A DNA stretch of 9,898 bases from CAYMUL01 sp964393605 (GTDB taxonomy: Bacteria; Bacteroidota; Ignavibacteria; Ignavibacteriales; Ignavibacteriaceae): contig CAYMUL010000055.1 in the NCBI GenBank assembly GCA_964393605.1, positions 1-9,898 on the forward strand, given 5' to 3'. The notes under the pieces are model-generated. The model searched no databases, was not told the DNA's origin, and saw only the letters and a program-made list of their open reading frames with translations. This document shows, one piece after another, positions 6,531 through 9,898 of the stretch. The position numbers and the translations under genes are program-made. Numbering within the stretch: the stretch's first letter is position 1; every line of letters begins with the position of its first letter.

Positions 6531-7661
6531 ATGAAAAATTCATTTCCAAACCCCAAAAAGCATCACACTGTCTTTGTTATTAGTGCAGTGTTCATTTCGT
6601 TTTTATTGTATGCATATTCAACCGGCATTACAGGAAAAACGTTAAAAAATGGTACGGGCTGTACTTGTCATGGAGACAACCCGACAACTTCTGTCAATGT
6701 TGTAATTGAAGGACCGGATACGTTACTCGTGAATCAGTCCGCAACTTACACTGTAAAAATTTCGGGCGGACCATTAACCCGCGGCGGAACAAACATTGCC
6801 GCATCGGCAGGTACATTAATTGCCCAAACAGGATTGCAATTGATGAATGGAGAATTAACACACACATCTCCAAAAGAACCGGTTGCAAATGAAGTAACTT
6901 TTTCTTTTTCATATCAAGCACCAAATTCCGTTTCACAAGTTACTTTATATGCGAACGGAAATAGTGTGAACTTTAATGGCGGCAATGACGGCGATAGTTG
7001 GAATTTTGCACCGAACAAACTTGTTCACGTTGTTAATGAAGTTCCTGTTGAGTTGACTTCATTTTCGGCGACGCACTCGAATGGCGTTGTTAAAATAGAA
7101 TGGTCATCTGCAACAGAAAAAAATAATCTGGGCTTTGAAATTCTGCGAGCTTCTTCCAATATGAATTGGGAAACTATCGCATTTGTGAACGGGAACGGTA
7201 CAACGACCGAAAAGCAAAACTATTCATTCACAGACGATGTTTCAAATTTACTTTCGAATAATTTGAATCTTTCTTTAAAATATAAATTGAAGCAAATCGA
7301 TTATGACGGAACAATAAATTTAAGCGATGCAATCTCCATTGAAATTGAAAACGGAATGAATAACCCGGAAAATTTTATTCTCCACCAAAACTATCCTAAT
7401 CCATTCAATCCTTCAACAACTATTTCCTATTCAATTCCCGAAGATGGTTTTGTTACTTTGGTTTTGTACGATGCAATCGGAGAAGAAGCCGCTACGCTTG
7501 TTAATGAGTTTATAACGAAAGGTTCACACTCGCTTCAATTTTTTGCAACTTCATTACAACTTAACGCTAAGAGTGGTGTTTATTATTTAAAGATGAATTA
7601 TAAAAATTCGGTAACTCAAAATTCATCAAGCGACACTAAAAAATTAATTTTATTAAAATAA
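6531..7661 (+). CDS. T9SS-exported choice-of-anchor-V / Reeler-like domain protein with CTCH motif
   Basis: The 376-residue product has a basic start and a hydrophobic export segment (about 12-30). A CTCH motif (residues 44-47, in GTGCTCHGD) follows, then a beta-rich domain to about 166. The layout of that domain matches choice-of-anchor V / Reeler-like domains: a cysteine-histidine motif after the signal, then VxxxxxYTVKISGG, then YQAPNSVSQVTLYANGNSVN and GGNDGDSW. Residues 171-275 are the same linker module as in the propeller protein (VELTSFSA, WSSATEKNNLGFEILR, YKLKQIDYDG). Residues 282-376 are a T9SS sorting domain (QNYPNPFNPST, GEEA, final KKLILLK) with two small insertions (about 342-348 and 360-368). 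Cys44 and Cys46 are the only cysteines in the protein. A canonical c-type haem site is CxxCH, so CxCH is one residue short and haem attachment is uncertain. AGGAG at 6521-6525, 5 nt before the ATG, supports the start. It is the first gene of a likely operon. Export is well supported and function is unknown. Confidence 0.88.
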   Translation: MKNSFPNPKKHHTVFVISAVFISFLLYAYSTGITGKTLKNGTGCTCHGDNPTTSVNVVIEGPDTLLVNQSATYTVKISGGPLTRGGTNIAASAGTLIAQTGLQLMNGELTHTSPKEPVANEVTFSFSYQAPNSVSQVTLYANGNSVNFNGGNDGDSWNFAPNKLVHVVNEVPVELTSFSATHSNGVVKIEWSSATEKNNLGFEILRASSNMNWETIAFVNGNGTTTEKQNYSFTDDVSNLLSNNLNLSLKYKLKQIDYDGTINLSDAISIEIENGMNNPENFILHQNYPNPFNPSTTISYSIPEDGFVTLVLYDAIGEEAATLVNEFITKGSHSLQFFATSLQLNAKSGVYYLKMNYKNSVTQNSSSDTKKLILLK

Positions 7662-7675
7662 AACTTGAGGTCTGC

Positions 7676-9301
7676 ATGAAATATTTACTTTCAATTCGCA
7701 CATTACTTGTATTAACGGCACTTGCCTTTGTGGTGAACATCAACGCACAAAACGGCGCTACGCTTGAGTGCAAAATATTTGCGCACGATGGTTCGCCGGC
7801 AACACTTGCTACTATTAATATACTTAAAGGTGCAAGAAATTTGATTGAAGAAACTTTTCATGCAGATCAAACAGGTTTGGTAAAAATTTCGCTGGCGAAA
7901 GGACTGCATAATCTCAGTGCGACCGGTGTCAACCATGCAAGTAAAAGTTTTCAAATTCTCATTGAAGAAGAAAAAAATTATACTGCCGATATTCGATTAA
8001 GTTGTTATGAATATCATGATACAATTTCAGAGTTGAGCATCATCGGAGATTTTAACAAGTTCAATTTTCGCACGGCAAAGTCGATGAACAAAGAAAACGA
8101 CGGAACTTTTTCAGTTGTGATAGATTGGGATAAAGATTCGCTCGCGTATCAGATAATCGGCGCAACAACAGATAACCGCAGTATTAACGGCACGCAATCC
8201 GATGCGTTCAAATATGATGGAGAAGGTGATTACAGATCTGTCGTTAGCGTTAAAAACGGTTCGGTAAAAATAATTTATGATCCGAAGAAAGCCGTTCGAA
8301 GCAACAAAAAACCAACGGTGAGTTTTACAAATTCTCCCCAAAACAGTTTGATGTATGAACTTATTTTAAACTATAATGAATGGAGAAAAAAATATTTAGA
8401 TGAATTTCAAAATTATAAAAAGCAAAACGAAACGATGGAGGGATTTGAATTTGATTTCAGCGGCTACGCAGATCCATTAAAAGAAAAAATCAATACCGAA
8501 ACCGGATTTAATAAACAACTTTATTTAATTGCTTATGCCGGAAGTTATCCGCTCGGGAATAAAGATTCGTTATTTCCCAAAATTATTTTTAAGGAAATTC
8601 CGATTGAATCTCCTCTGTGGCTTCTCGATCCTTCGTTAATAATCGGATTGTCAATGTTTCTTCCCGATGATGAAAAATCGGCAAAGATTGAAGAAGCTAT
8701 GGGTAAAATTAAAGATGAAGAAATTGTAACAGGTTTTTTGATGACTCTCTATTTTTCCGAAATGGATGAGGAGAAGAAAAATCAATACTACGAGAGAATA
8801 ATGAATGACTATCCGAACTCCGAAGCGGCAAAGATGCTGGAATATTTTGCACCGCGCGATAGTAAAATTAAAACCGGTGTTGCTGTTCCCGATTTTAAAG
8901 TCATAAATTTAGATGAACCGGATAAAAATTTCTCGAACATCGATATGTACGGTAAAATTTATATGATTGATTTTTGGGCGACTTGGTGCGGTCCGTGTAT
9001 CGCCGAAATGGATAATCTTCATAAAGCATACGGACTTTATAAGGATAAAGGATTTCAGATCATCAGTTTATCTTTTGATTCCTCTCCCGACGATGTTAAA
9101 AAATTTAGAGAGAAGAAATATAAAATGCCGTGGCTTCACTCATTTGTGGATGGAGGATTTGGTAGCGAACTCGCCGCTTCGTTTGAAGTTAAGGGAATTC
9201 CGAAACCGATATTGGTCAACAAAGATGGAACAATTCTCGCTGTTGACGCTCCATTGAGAGGAAAAAATTTATTCTTAACTCTTGAAAAAATTTTTAAGTA
9301 A
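7676..9301 (+). CDS. Exported multidomain TlpA-like thioredoxin-fold protein
   Basis: The 541-residue product has a Sec signal peptide (1-24, ending NINA) and no lipobox Cys, so it is probably periplasmic. Residues 27-108 look like a carboxypeptidase-regulatory-type beta-sandwich (LECKIFAHDGSPATLATINIL, then DQTGLVKISLAKG). Residues about 114-205 resemble the E-set/CBM48-like domain of AMPK and glycan-branching proteins (LSIIGDFNKFNF, then FSVVIDW and YQIIG). Residues 220-395 are mostly helical and charged. Residues 398-541 are a TlpA/ResA/AhpC-TSA-type thioredoxin fold: VAVPDFKVINLD, active site FWATWCGPC (Cys438, Cys441), FQIISLSFD and the cis-Pro509 loop VKGIPKP. The WCGPC site supports thiol-disulfide exchange, probably reducing partner proteins. 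Cys32 and Cys110 are the only other cysteines and might form a structural disulfide. GAGG at 7667-7670, 5 nt upstream, sets the start. It lies 14 nt after the CTCH-protein gene and 27 nt before the next one, so it is very probably co-transcribed. The thioredoxin part is firm; the two N-terminal domain calls are tentative. Confidence 0.9.
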   Translation: MKYLLSIRTLLVLTALAFVVNINAQNGATLECKIFAHDGSPATLATINILKGARNLIEETFHADQTGLVKISLAKGLHNLSATGVNHASKSFQILIEEEKNYTADIRLSCYEYHDTISELSIIGDFNKFNFRTAKSMNKENDGTFSVVIDWDKDSLAYQIIGATTDNRSINGTQSDAFKYDGEGDYRSVVSVKNGSVKIIYDPKKAVRSNKKPTVSFTNSPQNSLMYELILNYNEWRKKYLDEFQNYKKQNETMEGFEFDFSGYADPLKEKINTETGFNKQLYLIAYAGSYPLGNKDSLFPKIIFKEIPIESPLWLLDPSLIIGLSMFLPDDEKSAKIEEAMGKIKDEEIVTGFLMTLYFSEMDEEKKNQYYERIMNDYPNSEAAKMLEYFAPRDSKIKTGVAVPDFKVINLDEPDKNFSNIDMYGKIYMIDFWATWCGPCIAEMDNLHKAYGLYKDKGFQIISLSFDSSPDDVKKFREKKYKMPWLHSFVDGGFGSELAASFEVKGIPKPILVNKDGTILAVDAPLRGKNLFLTLEKIFK

Positions 9302-9328
9302 TGTTTAATCACTTTAAACGGGGTAGAT

Positions 9329-9682
9329 ATGAAAAAATATATTCTGCTGTTCGCAACAACAGTTTTGTTTGCCGCAGTTTATCAATCGATGGACGAGGAA
9401 ATAGATTCCGCTTTCCAAAACTCCAAAAGAGGAATTTACTGGGCATTAACTAATCTTAAAAAACCGAAAGCAAAGTTTGATAACAAACTCGTTTTAGATA
9501 ACAAGCTTTACGCATCCGTTAAACTTTCAAAAGAGGTGAACGGCGTTAGAGTTGAATCTACGGGCTATCACAACGGCACCGAAGTTACGATAGTCGTTTA
9601 TCGTTCATATAGTTCTTTGCTCAAGGAAAAATTTATCGATGCGGATTCCGAGTTTAAGATAGAAGAGTTCGAACCGAAGTAA
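9329..9682 (+). CDS. Small exported protein of unknown function
   Basis: The 117-residue product begins with a signal-peptide-like segment (1-19, MKKYILLFATTVLFAAVYQ). An acidic stretch (MDEEID), an amphipathic helix (about 27-44, FQNSKRGIYWALTNLKK) and a beta-rich part (about 50-92, with YASVKLSKEVNGVRVESTGYHNG and VTIVVYRSY) follow. It ends in a charged tail. It has no cysteine, no lipobox and no prepilin site. The helix followed by a beta sheet ending in STGxxNGxxxTVxV is loosely like the soluble part of PilX-type minor pilins, but this is a pattern impression only. A weak GGGG site (9320-9323) lies 5 nt upstream of the ATG. It is the last gene of the probable operon, 27 nt after the thioredoxin-fold gene, so it may assist or be a target of those exported proteins. 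Function is unknown. Confidence 0.75.
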   Translation: MKKYILLFATTVLFAAVYQSMDEEIDSAFQNSKRGIYWALTNLKKPKAKFDNKLVLDNKLYASVKLSKEVNGVRVESTGYHNGTEVTIVVYRSYSSLLKEKFIDADSEFKIEEFEPK

Positions 9683-9698
9683 CTTTAGTTACGCAATC

Positions 9699-9752
9699 GT
9701 TCTTTGTGTCAAATTTTATAAGATCATAAATAAATATTTGAACAAAGAGAAC
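9699..9752. repeat. Imperfect inverted repeat downstream of the operon
   Basis: GTTCTTTGTGTCAAAT (9699-9714) pairs with ATTTGAACAAAGAGAAC (9736-9752). The stem has about 15 base pairs, one bulged G (9708) and a two-base GA bulge (9747-9748), around an AT-rich 21-nt loop. It starts 17 nt after the stop codon of the last operon gene and could stabilise the mRNA 3' end. No T-run follows it, so it is not a standard terminator. It might also be a dispersed intergenic repeat. Confidence 0.5.
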
Positions 9753-9780
9753 CCTGATCTCAATATTTGAAAATCAGTTG

Positions 9781-9798
9781 CATCTGTGTCATCTGTGT
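9781..9798. repeat. Perfect 9-bp tandem repeat
   Basis: CATCTGTGT occurs twice in direct succession (9781-9789 and 9790-9798), preceded by GTTG and followed by GC. Similar ATCTGTGT-rich strings are known as intergenic repeats in various bacteria, so this may be part of a dispersed repeat. Only two units are present here. Confidence 0.6.
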
Positions 9799-9836
9799 GC
9801 TATTGTTAGTTTTGCTGAACTTCAGTAAGTATAGTT

Positions 9837-9860
9837 GAGCATCTACGATGCTCTGTTTTT
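9837..9860 (+). terminator. Probable intrinsic terminator of the three-gene operon
   Basis: GAGCATC (9837-9843) and GATGCTC (9847-9853) form a perfect 7-bp stem around a TAC loop, followed by TGTTTTTATTGTT. The T-run lies only on the plus-strand side. It is about 155 nt after the stop codon at 9682, and no other plus-strand gene comes between. The distance is long, and a tri-loop is tight, so confidence is moderate. Confidence 0.55.
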
Positions 9861-9898
9861 ATTGTTCAAGATTTTTCTACAAAAATAAATCTTCTACG

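Noticed and set aside
6531..7661. Calling the CTCH protein a cytochrome c
   Set aside because: The motif is CxCH rather than CxxCH, there is only one such motif, and no axial ligand or cytochrome fold is evident.
8967..9257. A 96-codon plus-strand frame inside the thioredoxin domain coding region
   Set aside because: It overlaps the WCGPC active-site coding sequence in another frame, and its product shows no coherent features.
9301..9331. ATG overlapping the stop codon of the TlpA-like gene (TAATG)
   Set aside because: It is out of frame with the next gene, lacks a ribosome site, and gives a basic peptide of about 50 codons with no features; the ATG at 9329 has a signal peptide behind it.

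Overview
The window looks like a chromosomal segment from a low-GC member of the Bacteroidota/Ignavibacteria group, with Ignavibacteria favoured. Two predicted exported proteins end in a type IX secretion (T9SS) C-terminal sorting domain with the QNxPNPFNPxT motif. Both carry the same linker module in front of it, with WxxATExNNxGFEI and YxLKQIDxDG motifs. Several genes have AGGAG- or GAGG-type ribosome binding sites, which are uncommon in typical Bacteroidetes. No tRNA, rRNA, CRISPR array, insertion sequence or phage gene is visible. The taxonomic call is inference from these protein signatures.

Layout, left to right. Positions 1-192 are non-coding and end in a strong terminator that serves the first gene. 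Positions 193-2625 (minus) encode a large secreted beta-propeller protein with 13 YCF48/BNR-type repeats and a T9SS tail. A 222-bp divergent spacer with a Bacteroidetes-type promoter candidate and a near-palindrome separates it from a soluble hybrid-like sensor histidine kinase (2848-4659, plus). The kinase has a degenerate receiver domain and two PAS domains, and no partner response regulator lies beside it. A convergent spacer with two hairpins follows. Next come two minus-strand integral membrane proteins of unknown function (4794-5552 and 5661-6302). The first is an internally duplicated 8-helix protein.

After a 228-bp divergent spacer, three closely spaced plus-strand genes (6531-9682; gaps of 14 and 27 nt) form a probable operon. 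They encode a T9SS-exported choice-of-anchor-V/Reeler-like protein with a CTCH motif, a multidomain thioredoxin-fold (TlpA-like) exported protein with a WCGPC active site, and a small exported protein of unknown function. The last 216 bases are non-coding. They hold an imperfect inverted repeat, a perfect 9-bp tandem repeat, and a hairpin plus T-run that may terminate the operon.

How the genes may work together: the clearest functional unit is the 6531-9682 operon, in which all three products appear to leave the cytoplasm. A thiol-disulfide protein encoded next to an exported protein whose only two cysteines lie in a CxCH motif suggests redox maintenance or cofactor attachment at that motif. 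This is an inference. The rest of the window looks like ordinary accessory or housekeeping-adjacent content. I see no defence system, biosynthetic cluster or mobile element.
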